Positions 45,056 to 53,760 of a DNA stretch of 64,000 bases are shown piece by piece. The stretch lies in the NCBI RefSeq assembly GCF_041435055.1, contig NZ_CP108002.1:7688001-7752000 (forward strand), in the 5' to 3' direction. The notes beneath the pieces were generated by a model, which saw only the letters and a program-made list of their open reading frames with translations, was not told where the DNA came from and made no database searches. Position 1 is the stretch's first letter, and the number at the start of each line of letters is the position of its first letter. The position numbers and the translations under genes are program-made. Source of the stretch: Streptomyces sp. NBC_00341 (lineage in GTDB: Bacteria; Actinomycetota; Actinomycetes; Streptomycetales; Streptomycetaceae).

Positions 45056-45481
45056 CTAGATCCGTTGAACCTGGAGGCGCAGGTGGTCGACGTCGCCGAC
45101 GGCGTCGTTGGAGGGGCCCCGGATGCCCGCGGCCCCGGTGAGGGAGCCGGCCGGGAGGACGGCCGGTGCGCAGGGGAGCGTGGCCGGTGCGGGCGGGGCG
45201 GTCAGGACGACCGGCGTGGCGTCGTCGGGTGCGACGTGGCAGGAACTTCCCCGGTTGCGCGGGGCGTCGGCCACCACGACGCGTGCCTCGTCCGCCACCG
45301 CCGCCCGGGTGAAGGAGTGGAAGGCGCTGAGGGGGACGGTGCCGTGATGCGGGTCCGCAGTGGGTCCCGCGGAGTTGAACGAGCAGCACGACGCCACGGA
45401 GAGCAGCACCAGCAACCAGCCGAGCAGCACGGGGACGCGGGCGCCGCGCACCCGGACGGTCCGTCCGCTCAGCCTGTTCAT
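45056..45481 (-). CDS. small putative lipoprotein
   Basis: A 141-residue exported protein. The N-terminal hydrophobic segment (about 15-31) ends at VASCC, which meets the lipobox rule, so lipid anchoring is likely. The rest is Ala/Pro/Val-rich with two Cys and no recognised domain. Start ATG 45481 has aggat upstream; ATG 45490 is an alternative three codons earlier. It is 83 bp upstream of the DUF3105 gene and on the same strand, so it may open this operon. Confidence 0.65.
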   Translation of the reverse strand: MNRLSGRTVRVRGARVPVLLGWLLVLLSVASCCSFNSAGPTADPHHGTVPLSAFHSFTRAAVADEARVVVADAPRNRGSSCHVAPDDATPVVLTAPPAPATLPCAPAVLPAGSLTGAAGIRGPSNDAVGDVDHLRLQVQRI

Positions 45482-45594
45482 CCCGGACATCCTAGCGGTG
45501 TGTGAACTTTCAAATGAGTGCGGAGGGCCGTTCCGAAGCTGTGGATGTGCCGGGAGGGGGTTCCGCCCGCGGCATGGCGGGATAGTGTGCCCCG

Positions 45595-46560
45595 GTGACA
45601 ACGCACTCGAACGTATCTGCGGGATGGTATCCGGATCCGCACGGCGCGCCCCAGCTGCTGCGCTACTGGGACGGCTCCCAGTGGACCGAGCACACCAACC
45701 CGGCGGGCGGCCAGCAGCAGGCTCCGGCCCAGGGCCAGGCTCCCGCTCAGGCGCAGGTGCCGCACCAGCAGGCCCCGCAGCACAACCAGCAGGCGGCCCA
45801 GCAGCACAGCCAGCAGCAGGCGCCCCAGCAGCAGTACCAGCAGCAGGCGGCCCCGCAGCACCAGCAGCAGGCTCCTGCCCAGCAGCCGGCCGCGATGCCG
45901 CAGCAGGGTGTCCACCCGCAGCAGGGCGCTCACCCTCAGCAGGGCGGCGGTCCGGGTGCGGGCTCGCTCTTCAACCAGCAGGTCCTGGTGGTGAACCAGA
46001 AGGCCAAGCTGATCGAGGTCACCAACGAGTACAGCGTCTTCGACCAGCACGGCAACACCGTCGGCTCGGTCGTCGAGGTCGGTCAGAGCGCGCTCCGCAA
46101 GGTCGTGCGGTTCCTCAGCAGCATCGACCAGTACATGACCCACCGTCTTGAGATCCGTGACGCCTACGGTCAGCCGCAGCTGCTGCTCACCCGCCCGGCG
46201 AAGTTCATCAAGTCCAAGGTCATCGTCCAGCGCCCCGACGGGCAGCCGGTCGGCGAGATCGTCCAGCAGAACGCCATCGGCAAGATCAACTTCGCGATCA
46301 TGGTCGACGGGCAGCAGGTCGGCGCGATCAAGGCGGAGAACTGGCGCGCCTGGAACTTCGCGATCGTGGACCACAACGACGCCGAGATCGCCCGGATCAC
46401 CAAGACCTGGGAAGGCCTCGCCAAGACGCTGTTCACCACGGCGGACAACTACGTGCTGCAGATCCACTACCAGCTGCCCGAGCCGCTGCTGAGCCTGGTG
46501 GTCGCCACGGCGCTGACCGTGGACACCGCGCTCAAGCAGGACTCCCGCGGCCTCGGCTGA
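45595..46560 (+). CDS. LURP-one/scramblase-like protein with DUF2510 and Gln-rich linker
   Basis: A 321-residue protein. A DUF2510 motif (GWYPDPHGAPQLLRYWDG, about 10-27) opens the protein. It is followed by a Gln/Ala/Pro-rich linker (about 38-122) and a LURP-one or scramblase-type beta-barrel (about 125-320), with segments such as NQKAKLIEVTNEYSVFD. No signal peptide is seen. Bacterial members are uncharacterised, possibly membrane-lipid associated. The GTG at 45595 is chosen for its fit with DUF2510 at the N-terminus. It is divergent from the lipoprotein gene. Confidence 0.85.
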   Translation: MTTHSNVSAGWYPDPHGAPQLLRYWDGSQWTEHTNPAGGQQQAPAQGQAPAQAQVPHQQAPQHNQQAAQQHSQQQAPQQQYQQQAAPQHQQQAPAQQPAAMPQQGVHPQQGAHPQQGGGPGAGSLFNQQVLVVNQKAKLIEVTNEYSVFDQHGNTVGSVVEVGQSALRKVVRFLSSIDQYMTHRLEIRDAYGQPQLLLTRPAKFIKSKVIVQRPDGQPVGEIVQQNAIGKINFAIMVDGQQVGAIKAENWRAWNFAIVDHNDAEIARITKTWEGLAKTLFTTADNYVLQIHYQLPEPLLSLVVATALTVDTALKQDSRGLG

Positions 46561-46583
46561 GCCGCGCGGCCCGTACGCGAGAC

Positions 46584-46623
46584 CGCCCGCGCCCCCCACC
46601 TGACACGGTGAGGGACGCGGGCG
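46584..46623. terminator. hairpin between convergent LURP-one and NCS2 genes
   Basis: Outer 8-bp arms (cgcccgcg with cgcgggcg at 46616-46623) and inner arms ccccacc/ggtg-ggg with small bulges around a six-base loop, placed in the 106-bp gap between converging stops. Confidence 0.65.
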
Positions 46624-46666
46624 TTCGGCTGTGTTCAGTCCGCAGGAGTGCGGGCCGTCGCCGTGT

Positions 46667-48022
46667 TCAGTCCGCCGCGCGCTCCGGCTCCCGGTCCGGC
46701 TCCCGGTCCGGCTTCTGGTCCGGCGGCCCCAGCCTGGCGAACACCGCCGCGAGGATGACCGCGGCCAGCGCCCCGGCGGCCACACCGCTGCCGAAGACGG
46801 TCCGGGCCCACACCGGCATCCCCGCGTACATCTCGGGGGCGAAGACCGGCAGCAGCCCGACGCAGAGCGCGAGCGCGACCACGATGCCGTTGGTGCCGTG
46901 CGTGAGGTCCTCCCGGCTGAGCATGCCGAACCCCATCGTCGCGATCACCGCGTAGATGATCAGCCCCGCCGCGCCGACCACCGGCTCCGGGATGGCGGCG
47001 AGCAGCCGGGTGAGCGGCGTGATGAGGCCGCACAGGATCAGCAGCACCCCCGCGCCCGCCGTGACGAACCGGCTGCGCACCCGGGTCAGCTGGACGATGC
47101 CGATGTTCTCCGCGCTGGTCACCATCAGCGACGTACCGAAGATCCCGGCACCCAGTGAGGTCACGGCGTCCGCGCGGGAGATCCGCGGGACGTCCCGGGC
47201 CGGGTCCGGAGTCCGCCCCACCGCCTCACTGTTCAGGACGGTCTGCCCGGTCGCCTCGGCCAGCGACGCGAGCGCGAACACCAGCAGCGGCACGGCGGCC
47301 AGCAGGTCGAAATGCGGCGTGCCGTACGGGAACGGGTCGGGCAGCGCGAACGTACTGCCGTGCGCCATGTGGAACGCCGTACCGCTGAGCGCGGCGACGA
47401 CGGTGCCTCCCACGAGCCCGAAGAGCACCGACATCTGCCGCCAGACGCCGCGCATGAACAGGAAGAACAGGGCGATGATGCCGAGCGTGGCGAAGCCGAG
47501 CCCGGGGCCGGAGGCGATCATCGGCGCGGTGATCTTGATCATGTTGATCCCGATCAGGACCACCGTGGTGCCCATCACCAGCGGCGGGAAGAACCGCACC
47601 AGTCGGCCGTAGAGCGGCAGTACGGCGATCAGGAAGACCGCCGCGATCAGCACGGAGCCCGAGGCGGTGGCGGGCCCGTGCTCCTTGGCGACCTGGAGGA
47701 AGATCGCCACCGCCGCACCGCCCGGCAGCATCAGGAACGGCAGCCTGGCGCCAACGCGCAGCGCCCGTACGCCGAGCGACTGGAGCAGCGCCCCGATACC
47801 GCAGAGCACCAGCGTGGCGCTGAGCAGCGACGCCGTCTGCGACGCCGACAGTGACAGCGTGGTGCCGATCAGGATGACCGAGGAGACCGGGGCGGCGACC
47901 CCGGCGAGCAGGTGCTGGAAGGCCAGCGGGACCAGCCGGGGGAGCGGCAGCCGCTCGTCGACCGGTGCAACGGACGGAACCGGCGCGGCAGGGGCGGCCG
48001 TGCCGGGGGCGGGGGAGGCCAT
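46667..48022 (-). CDS. NCS2-family nucleobase permease
   Basis: A 451-residue inner-membrane protein with about 12-14 hydrophobic segments, matching xanthine/uracil permeases (NCS2). The family regions AFQHLLAG near the start and LASLAEATGQTVLNSEAVG (TM8-type substrate motif) and GTSLMVTSAENIGIVQLTRVRSR are clear. The C-tail carries a short PDREPDREPE repeat. It lies 8 bp after the arylsulfotransferase-like gene and is surely co-transcribed. The substrate could be a purine or pyrimidine. Confidence 0.9.
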   Translation of the reverse strand: MASPAPGTAAPAAPVPSVAPVDERLPLPRLVPLAFQHLLAGVAAPVSSVILIGTTLSLSASQTASLLSATLVLCGIGALLQSLGVRALRVGARLPFLMLPGGAAVAIFLQVAKEHGPATASGSVLIAAVFLIAVLPLYGRLVRFFPPLVMGTTVVLIGINMIKITAPMIASGPGLGFATLGIIALFFLFMRGVWRQMSVLFGLVGGTVVAALSGTAFHMAHGSTFALPDPFPYGTPHFDLLAAVPLLVFALASLAEATGQTVLNSEAVGRTPDPARDVPRISRADAVTSLGAGIFGTSLMVTSAENIGIVQLTRVRSRFVTAGAGVLLILCGLITPLTRLLAAIPEPVVGAAGLIIYAVIATMGFGMLSREDLTHGTNGIVVALALCVGLLPVFAPEMYAGMPVWARTVFGSGVAAGALAAVILAAVFARLGPPDQKPDREPDREPERAAD

Positions 48023-48030
48023 GGTCCGGC

Positions 48031-49155
48031 TCAGCCCTTCGGGACGTCGAGCCAGGGGAGCTCCCCGGCCGAGTAGCGGTAGGAGCGGAACACGGCGTTG
48101 GGCTCGGACGGGAACAGCTTGCGCACTTCTTCTTCCTGGTAGCCGCCGAAGAACGGCACGATGTACTCCCAGCACAGGTAGCCGTCCCGGGTGACCTCGA
48201 AGAGCCGTCCGGCCGGGGAGTCCGTCACGAGCGTGTTCCCGTTCGGCAGCCGCTGGGCGCTGCCCATGAACGGCGCGAAGAACGACTCGCGTGCCGGGTC
48301 GTGGTACTCCCAGACAATGGTGCCACTCGACCGCTCGATCTCGATGACCCGGCTGAACGGGACGTCCCAGTGCGGGCGGAAGACGCCGTTGTCGAAGACC
48401 AGGAAGTTGCCGTTCTCCAGCTCGGTCGGGCAGTGCTGCTGCGAGACGACACCGGGCTCGCTGCGCCAGATGATCTCGCCGGTCTCCCGGCTGATGACGA
48501 TCACCGCGGACGCGGAGCGAAGGCTCGCCAGGATGTTGCCGTCGCTGGTCGGCAGCACGCTGTTGATCAGCGGGTAGTGCTCGCGCGAGTAGTCGGGATG
48601 CAGCGGGAAGCCCTCGCGGTCGAGGTGCTCCGAGACCTTCCACTCCCAGACCGTGCGGCCCTCGGCGTCCACCTCGACGATGGTGTCCGCCCAGACCGTG
48701 CCGTCCGGCTCCGAGCCGGGGACCCCGCCCCGGACGGCGGCCGCGGCCTCGCCGGTCAGCGGCTCCAGCGCGGCGTAAAGCAGCCGGCCGTCCCCGTAGT
48801 GGTACGCGTCGTGGTGCTGGTAGCGGTCACGGTGCTCGCGTACGACGGTGCCGTCGGGGGTGATCTCCTGCATGATCCCGCCGCGGTACTTGTGCCACAT
48901 CGGGAAGAGCGCCGGCTCGTCCGGGAGGACACCGCTGTACGCGAGGTTGCCATTGGGCAGGATCCTGGCGTGCCGTCCCGGCCGGTGCGGGAGGTCCCAC
49001 CGGTGGACGACCTCACCGCGCATGTCGATGAGGTACACCTCGCCGCCGCCGGTCAGCGGGGCGAAGAGGGTGTACCCGCCGTAGGAGGCCTCCTCGTCCA
49101 GGGCTATGAGTCCGGTGCCGCGGCGCCGTCGCTGGTTCTGGTCCACGAGGGGCAT
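48031..49155 (-). CDS. arylsulfotransferase (ASST)-like beta-propeller protein
   Basis: A 374-residue protein made of beta-propeller blades with repeated motifs such as HARILPNGNLAYSG, INSVLPTSDGNILASLR, ELENGNFLVFDNG and QRLPNGNTLVTDS. The pattern is that of ASST/PQQ-like propellers. No signal peptide is present, although classical ASST enzymes are periplasmic, so catalysis is not assured. The ATG at 49155 has ggagga upstream. It is the first gene of a two-gene operon with the NCS2 permease and is divergent from the XRE-cupin regulator. Confidence 0.78.
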   Translation of the reverse strand: MPLVDQNQRRRRGTGLIALDEEASYGGYTLFAPLTGGGEVYLIDMRGEVVHRWDLPHRPGRHARILPNGNLAYSGVLPDEPALFPMWHKYRGGIMQEITPDGTVVREHRDRYQHHDAYHYGDGRLLYAALEPLTGEAAAAVRGGVPGSEPDGTVWADTIVEVDAEGRTVWEWKVSEHLDREGFPLHPDYSREHYPLINSVLPTSDGNILASLRSASAVIVISRETGEIIWRSEPGVVSQQHCPTELENGNFLVFDNGVFRPHWDVPFSRVIEIERSSGTIVWEYHDPARESFFAPFMGSAQRLPNGNTLVTDSPAGRLFEVTRDGYLCWEYIVPFFGGYQEEEVRKLFPSEPNAVFRSYRYSAGELPWLDVPKG

Positions 49156-49167
49156 GGATCGGTCCTC

Positions 49168-49207
49168 CCGGTTAACTTTATTAGGTGGGACTTAAAAGAT
49201 TAACCGG
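49168..49207. promoter_or_regulatory. inverted-repeat operator candidate between ASST and XRE-cupin genes
   Basis: Perfect arms ccggttaa (49168-49175) and ttaaccgg (49200-49207) flank a 24-bp AT-rich centre, itself showing ttta and taaa. It covers the promoter area of the ASST-like/NCS2 operon and lies 57 bp before the regulator gene. Confidence 0.65.
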
Positions 49208-49263
49208 CCCGGTAGGCTGCTCACTGCCCCGCCGGCTGTGGTGTGCGGCACGCGGGACACGGA

Positions 49264-49851
49264 ATGAGTGAGATGAGCGAGGCGGACACCCCACTGGTCG
49301 GCCCGGGAATTCGCCGACGGCGCCGCGCCCTTGAGCTGACCCTCGCGGAGGTCGCGCGCCGGGCCGGTCTCTCCACGCCCTTCCTCAGCCAGATCGAGAA
49401 CGGCCGCTCCCGGCCGAGCATGGGATCGCTCCAGCGCATCGCGGACGCGCTCGACACGACCGCGGTCCAGCTGCTGGCCACGGCGGAGGCGCCCCGCCCC
49501 GTCGATGTGGTGCGCGGCGCCTCCGCGTCCGTGCGGGAGACCGGTGCGGAGGGCGGTGACGGCCGGATGCGCCCGCTGGTGCGCGGCCATCAGCGCCTGC
49601 ACGCCCTTGAGTTCACCGGGGACCACGACTGGGGCCGGGAGTTCAGGCACCGCAACGACGAGATCCTCTACGTCGCGGACGGCGGAGCCGAGGTCGAGGC
49701 GGACGGCAGCTTCTACCGGCTGGAGCGGGGCGACACCCTCTACTGCGCCGGCGGTCTCGTCCACCGCTGGCGCCCGACGGAACCGGGCACCCGGGTCCTG
49801 GTGGTCGGCATCGCGGACCACGTCCAGGCGACGGACGAGCAGACCGGGTGA
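49264..49851 (+). CDS. XRE-family regulator with C-terminal cupin
   Basis: A 195-residue regulator. The XRE helix-turn-helix (about 15-70, LAEVARRAGLSTPFLSQIENG) is followed by a cupin barrel (about 115-185, with LYVADGGAEVEADGSFYRLERGD). This class often senses a small metabolite in the cupin and controls the neighbouring transporter or catabolic genes. The ATG at 49264 has a cgga site; ATG 49273 is possible. It is divergent from the ASST-like/NCS2 operon, the presumed target. Confidence 0.9.
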   Translation: MSEMSEADTPLVGPGIRRRRRALELTLAEVARRAGLSTPFLSQIENGRSRPSMGSLQRIADALDTTAVQLLATAEAPRPVDVVRGASASVRETGAEGGDGRMRPLVRGHQRLHALEFTGDHDWGREFRHRNDEILYVADGGAEVEADGSFYRLERGDTLYCAGGLVHRWRPTEPGTRVLVVGIADHVQATDEQTG

Positions 49852-49878
49852 CCGGGGCGTTGCCGGGTTCCTCCGCCG

Positions 49879-50637
49879 CTACCCGTCCGTGCGGTGAACG
49901 CCGAACACGGCGCCCTGGGGGTCCCGGACCACGGCGATCCTGGGGCCCTGCGGAATGCTCGTGGGCGGCATCAGCAGATCGCCGCCGGCCTCCTTCGCCT
50001 TCTCCGCCGTCGCGTCCACGTCCGCGACGACGAAGTACGGCACCCAGTGCGGCGGCACCTCCGGCGGGAACTTCTCGTCCATCGTCAGCACACCGCCGAA
50101 GTCCGCGCCGTCGATGCCCCACTGCGGGTACGTCTTCGAGGCGCTGACCGTCCAGCCGAGGACGGCGGGATAGAAGGTGAGCGCCGGCCCGGCCTCACGG
50201 GTGACGAGCTCGGTCCAGCCCAGTGCGCCCGGTTCGTTGAACAGGTCGGCGCCCGCGAACGCGCGCCCCTGCCAGAGCGAGAACACCGCGCCGGACGGGT
50301 CTGCGACCACCGCGAACCTGCCCTGGTCGAAGATGTCCATCGGGCCGACCAGCAGTGAGCCGCCCGCCGCCGTCACCTTCCCGGCCGAGGAGTCCACGTC
50401 CCCGGTGGCGAAGGAGACCGTCCAGGCCGGCGGCCGGCCCGGCTGGTAGGCGGGGCTGAGCGCCGCGACGCGGGCCTCACCGAGGTGCGCCATCGTGTAG
50501 CCGCCCGCCTCCTCGCGCGGATCGGTCTCGCACCGCCAGCCGAAGAGAGTTCCGTAGAACGACTTCGCCGCCGGGACGTCGGAGGTGCTCAGTTCGATCC
50601 AGCAGGGACCACCGGGCACCGGTGCCGTGAGTTTCAT
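49879..50637 (-). CDS. two-domain VOC (glyoxalase-like) protein
   Basis: A 252-residue protein made of two vicinal-oxygen-chelate modules (about 8-122 and 133-250). Motifs include CWIELSTSDVPAAKSFYGTLFGW, FAVVADPSGAVFSLW and IAVVRDPQGAVFGV. The size and duplicated layout match actinobacterial glyoxalase-like proteins of the hydroxylase family annotated as CFP-30B. The substrate is unknown. The ATG at 50637 has ggagga upstream. It converges on the XRE-cupin gene with a 27-bp gap. Confidence 0.9.
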   Translation of the reverse strand: MKLTAPVPGGPCWIELSTSDVPAAKSFYGTLFGWRCETDPREEAGGYTMAHLGEARVAALSPAYQPGRPPAWTVSFATGDVDSSAGKVTAAGGSLLVGPMDIFDQGRFAVVADPSGAVFSLWQGRAFAGADLFNEPGALGWTELVTREAGPALTFYPAVLGWTVSASKTYPQWGIDGADFGGVLTMDEKFPPEVPPHWVPYFVVADVDATAEKAKEAGGDLLMPPTSIPQGPRIAVVRDPQGAVFGVHRTDG

Positions 50638-50775
50638 CCTGATTCCTCCGCACATGCGTCGGTCCGCGTGACTTCTCTGTCGTTCGAACGCTATGGCCGT
50701 GGGCGGTCGCGGGCCATTGGAACGGAGATCTCGATCAAAGTGTTTTATATGTGTAATACCTGTTAACGTATTTGG
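50638..50775. promoter_or_regulatory. divergent promoter region, VOC and FUSC genes
   Basis: The half nearest the FUSC gene is very AT-rich for this genome (ttttatatgtgtaatacc, then gttaac). tgtaat around 50752-50757, 19 bp before the GTG, is a possible -10 and would give a leaderless or very short-leader transcript; no ribosome site precedes the GTG at 50776. It may also hold the MarR operator. Confidence 0.5.
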
Positions 50776-52512
50776 GTGAGCGATACAACTACCCGGCCGC
50801 GTCGGCAGCCCTCCGTCCACCGGCTCCCGCTGGCGGGACCGCTGCGCCTGGCCCGGCCCTCCGACATGTGGCTCAAACCGGCCTCCAGCGTGGTCGTGGC
50901 CACGGCGATACCCAACCTGGTGCTGTTCTCCGTCGACCGCCTCGACCTCGTGATGTACACGATGGCCGGCTCGCTCTGCGCGCTGTACGGCCACAACCTG
51001 CCGTACGCGCGACGCGCCCGGAGCATCGCCGGAGTCGTCCTCGGAATGCTCGCCGGCCTGGCGGTATCGCTCATCACCGCGTCGCTGACCGGTTCGACCG
51101 CCGTCCTGATCGCCGTCGGCGCACTCCTGGCGGCCGGGCAGAAGCTGCTCTGCGACGCCACCCGGATCGGTCCCCCCGGACCGCTGATCTTCACGTTCGT
51201 CAGCTCCGCAGCCCTGTTCGCCCCGCAGCACCTGAGCCAGGTACCCGGTCACCTCGCCCTGACCCTCGGCGCGGGCGCGGTCTCCTGGCTGGTCACCGTC
51301 GCCGGTCCCGCGCTCATCCGCCGCGAGGGGCCCGAGCGCCTCGCGACGGCCCGCGCCCTGAACGCGGCAGCGGCCCACGCCGCGGACCCCGGTCACCACA
51401 CCCGGCGCGCCGCGGTCGCCGCGGTGCACGCGGCGTGGCAGACCCTCCTCGCGGCCGGACGCCCCACTCCCGTACGCCGTGCGCTGGAGCGCCTCGTCGT
51501 GCACGCGGAGACCGCACTCGCCGCGGGCACGCCCGCCGCCGACGGGGGAGCGGCTGTCCACGGCGGGGGAGTCCCCGAGGCCGCCGACCCCGCCCTGCTG
51601 CGCGACTGGGCCGCCCGGACCCGGGCCCGCGGACCGGTGCCCACCCCGCCGGCCGCCCCCGGAACGGCCGCCGAACTCTTCGGCATCGAAGCCGAACGCA
51701 CGGCCCTGCGCCCCACCGCACCGGGCGAGGCGCGCCGCGCACTGCTGCGCCGGCTGGGCCCCGGCTCCCCGCTGCTGCCGATCGCGGCCCGCGCCCTCAT
51801 CGGCTGCGCCCTGGCCGGTTACCTCTCGGCGGCCGTCGGCGTCGGCCGCCCCTACTGGGCCATTGTCACCGCGGCCTCCCTCTTCCAGGCCAATGTCACG
51901 CTCTCCTGGAACCGGACCCTCCAGCGCACCCTCGGCAACCTCGTCGGCGTCCTGGTCTTCGCCGCCGTTCTCCCGGTCGCCCGGACCGGCCCGCTGGCCC
52001 TGATCGGCTTCTGCCTCTTCTTCAGCTTCGCCGCGGAGGCCCTGATCACCCGCAACTACTGGCTCGGCTCCGTCGCGGTGACCCCGATGGCCCTGCTCGT
52101 CCTGGAGTACGCCGGAAGCCACCCGGCCGGTGAACTCATCGGCGACCGGGTGCTGGACACCGTCATCGGCGCCGCGGCCGGAATCCTCACCGCGATGCTC
52201 GTCACCAACCGGCGCGCCGCGGGGCGGGTGGAATCGGCACTCGCCGCCGCCGAACTGGCCCGCGCCCACGCCGTACAGACCCTCGCCGCCCCCGGTTCGA
52301 GCCCCGCCGCACTCGAAGCCGCCCGCCGCGGGCTCACCGGCTGCCTGGTCGAGCTGCGCGAGGCGGACGAGACGGCGGCCGGCGAATGGTGGCAGCGCGA
52401 CCTGCCCCAGGAGGAGGTACTCGCCGCCGAGCAGGCCGGACACCGTACGCTCGCGGCGACAGCAATACGGCAGGGGCTGATCGCCCCGGCCCCGGAGAAC
52501 GGAGCGGTGTGA
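50776..52512 (+). CDS. FUSC-family membrane transporter
   Basis: A 578-residue protein with two membrane blocks, about 30-180 and 340-480, each with several helices, separated by a soluble Ala-rich region. This matches FUSC/aromatic-acid exporter-like proteins. The second block includes RPYWAIVTAASLFQANVTLSWNRTLQR, the fusaric-acid-resistance-like signature. The substrate is unknown. The GTG start lacks a ribosome site, suggesting leaderless expression. It is coupled to the MarR gene by a 4-bp overlap. Confidence 0.85.
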   Translation: MSDTTTRPRRQPSVHRLPLAGPLRLARPSDMWLKPASSVVVATAIPNLVLFSVDRLDLVMYTMAGSLCALYGHNLPYARRARSIAGVVLGMLAGLAVSLITASLTGSTAVLIAVGALLAAGQKLLCDATRIGPPGPLIFTFVSSAALFAPQHLSQVPGHLALTLGAGAVSWLVTVAGPALIRREGPERLATARALNAAAAHAADPGHHTRRAAVAAVHAAWQTLLAAGRPTPVRRALERLVVHAETALAAGTPAADGGAAVHGGGVPEAADPALLRDWAARTRARGPVPTPPAAPGTAAELFGIEAERTALRPTAPGEARRALLRRLGPGSPLLPIAARALIGCALAGYLSAAVGVGRPYWAIVTAASLFQANVTLSWNRTLQRTLGNLVGVLVFAAVLPVARTGPLALIGFCLFFSFAAEALITRNYWLGSVAVTPMALLVLEYAGSHPAGELIGDRVLDTVIGAAAGILTAMLVTNRRAAGRVESALAAAELARAHAVQTLAAPGSSPAALEAARRGLTGCLVELREADETAAGEWWQRDLPQEEVLAAEQAGHRTLAATAIRQGLIAPAPENGAV

Positions 52513-53015
52513 CCGACGACATCGTCGCCTCGGTGGTACGGCAGTGGCAGGCAGTCAACCCGGAGCTGGACACCGGACCCATGGAGCTCATCGGCCGGAT
52601 CAACCGCTGTGCCGCCCTGCTCCAGCAGGCCGAGGACGCCCCGCTGCGGGCCGCCGGACTGACCCGTGCCGAGTTCGACCTGCTCGGTGCGGTGCGCCGT
52701 ACCGACCGCGAACTCACCCCGGGCGAACTGGCCAGGGAGACGTTCTCCTCCGGCGCGGCCGTGACCAAACGCCTGCGCGTCCTCCAGGAGCGCGGCCTCA
52801 CAGAGCGTCGCGGCGACGCCCGGGACCGCCGGGTCGCGCACGTGCGGCTAACCGACGAGGGCCGCGCGCTCGTCGACGGACTGCTGCCGCAGCAACTGGC
52901 CTACGAACGCGCGGTGCTCTCCGGCCTCGACGCGGAGTCCAGGGACCGACTCAGCGCGCAGCTCAGCGAGCTGCTGGTACAGCTGGAGGGGCGGATCGGC
53001 GGGGCCCGCCGCTGA
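52509..53015 (+). CDS. MarR-family regulator
   Basis: A 168-residue repressor with a MarR winged helix (about 50-120: LTPGELARETFSSGAAVTKRLRVLQERGL, then GDARDRRVAHVRLTDEG wing). The GTG start overlaps the FUSC stop, so the pair is coupled and the protein probably regulates the transporter. Its 3' end overlaps the convergent IclR gene by 53 bp, so transcription of one could interfere with the other. Confidence 0.93.
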   Translation: MTDDIVASVVRQWQAVNPELDTGPMELIGRINRCAALLQQAEDAPLRAAGLTRAEFDLLGAVRRTDRELTPGELARETFSSGAAVTKRLRVLQERGLTERRGDARDRRVAHVRLTDEGRALVDGLLPQQLAYERAVLSGLDAESRDRLSAQLSELLVQLEGRIGGARR

Positions 53016-53760
53016 CCGCCCGGAGCGCGGCGGACCGCCGCAGCTCCTCCGCGCGGCGCACCAGCGCGGCGTCGTCACCCCGGTCCGCGGGCGCGCAGGC
53101 CATCAGCGCGAGCAGGTCCCGCCGGCCGGAACCGGCCAGCGGGACGGCGACCGTGTTCATGCCCGGCACCGGCTCGCCGCGGCCCAGCGCGTATCCGCAC
53201 GCGCGGATGTCCGCCAGCTCGTCGAGCAGCGCCGACGGCGGGCCGGCCGCGTCTGCGCCCTCGTCCGGCCGCTCCCGCGGATACAGGGCGTGGACCTGTT
53301 CCGGGGTCATCCGGGAGAGCAGCACCCTGCCGCCGGACGTGGCGTACGCGGGATAGGTGCGGCCCGCCTCCAGCACCACCCGCACCGGCTGCCCGGACTC
53401 GCGGCCGTCGGTGATGACGATCCGGTCCCCGATGAGCGTGACGCTCTGCACGGTCTCGCCGGTGCGCCGCACCGCGTCGTCCAGTACCGCACCGATCTGT
53501 TCGCGGTCCTCCGCACGGAACCCGGCGAGCCGCCCCAGCGCCATGAGCTCTGGACCGGGGGAGTAGCCGCGGCCCGAGGCGTCCCGGACCGCGAAGCCGC
53601 GCCCCTCCAGGGTGCTGAGCGCGCGGTGGGCGGTGGAGCGGCCGACGGAGAGCAGCGCGGCCGCCCCGGAGACGGTGAGCGAGTCGTGCGTGAGGTACAG
53701 CCGCAGCAGCCGAAGCCCGGTGTCGAGTGACTCGATGGTGTAGTCCCGTGTCGGCTCCAT
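52963..53760 (-). CDS. IclR-family regulator
   Basis: A 265-residue regulator with an N-terminal winged helix (about 10-65: LTVSGAAALLSVGRSTAHRALSTL) and an IclR effector domain (about 80-250). The ATG at 53760 fits the family; an upstream extension of the frame has no support. The gene for its target is not obvious; a palindrome at 53979-54001 is a candidate site. It converges on MarR with a 53-bp overlap of coding ends. Confidence 0.9.
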   Translation of the reverse strand: MEPTRDYTIESLDTGLRLLRLYLTHDSLTVSGAAALLSVGRSTAHRALSTLEGRGFAVRDASGRGYSPGPELMALGRLAGFRAEDREQIGAVLDDAVRRTGETVQSVTLIGDRIVITDGRESGQPVRVVLEAGRTYPAYATSGGRVLLSRMTPEQVHALYPRERPDEGADAAGPPSALLDELADIRACGYALGRGEPVPGMNTVAVPLAGSGRRDLLALMACAPADRGDDAALVRRAEELRRSAALRAVSGGPRRSAPPAVPAAR

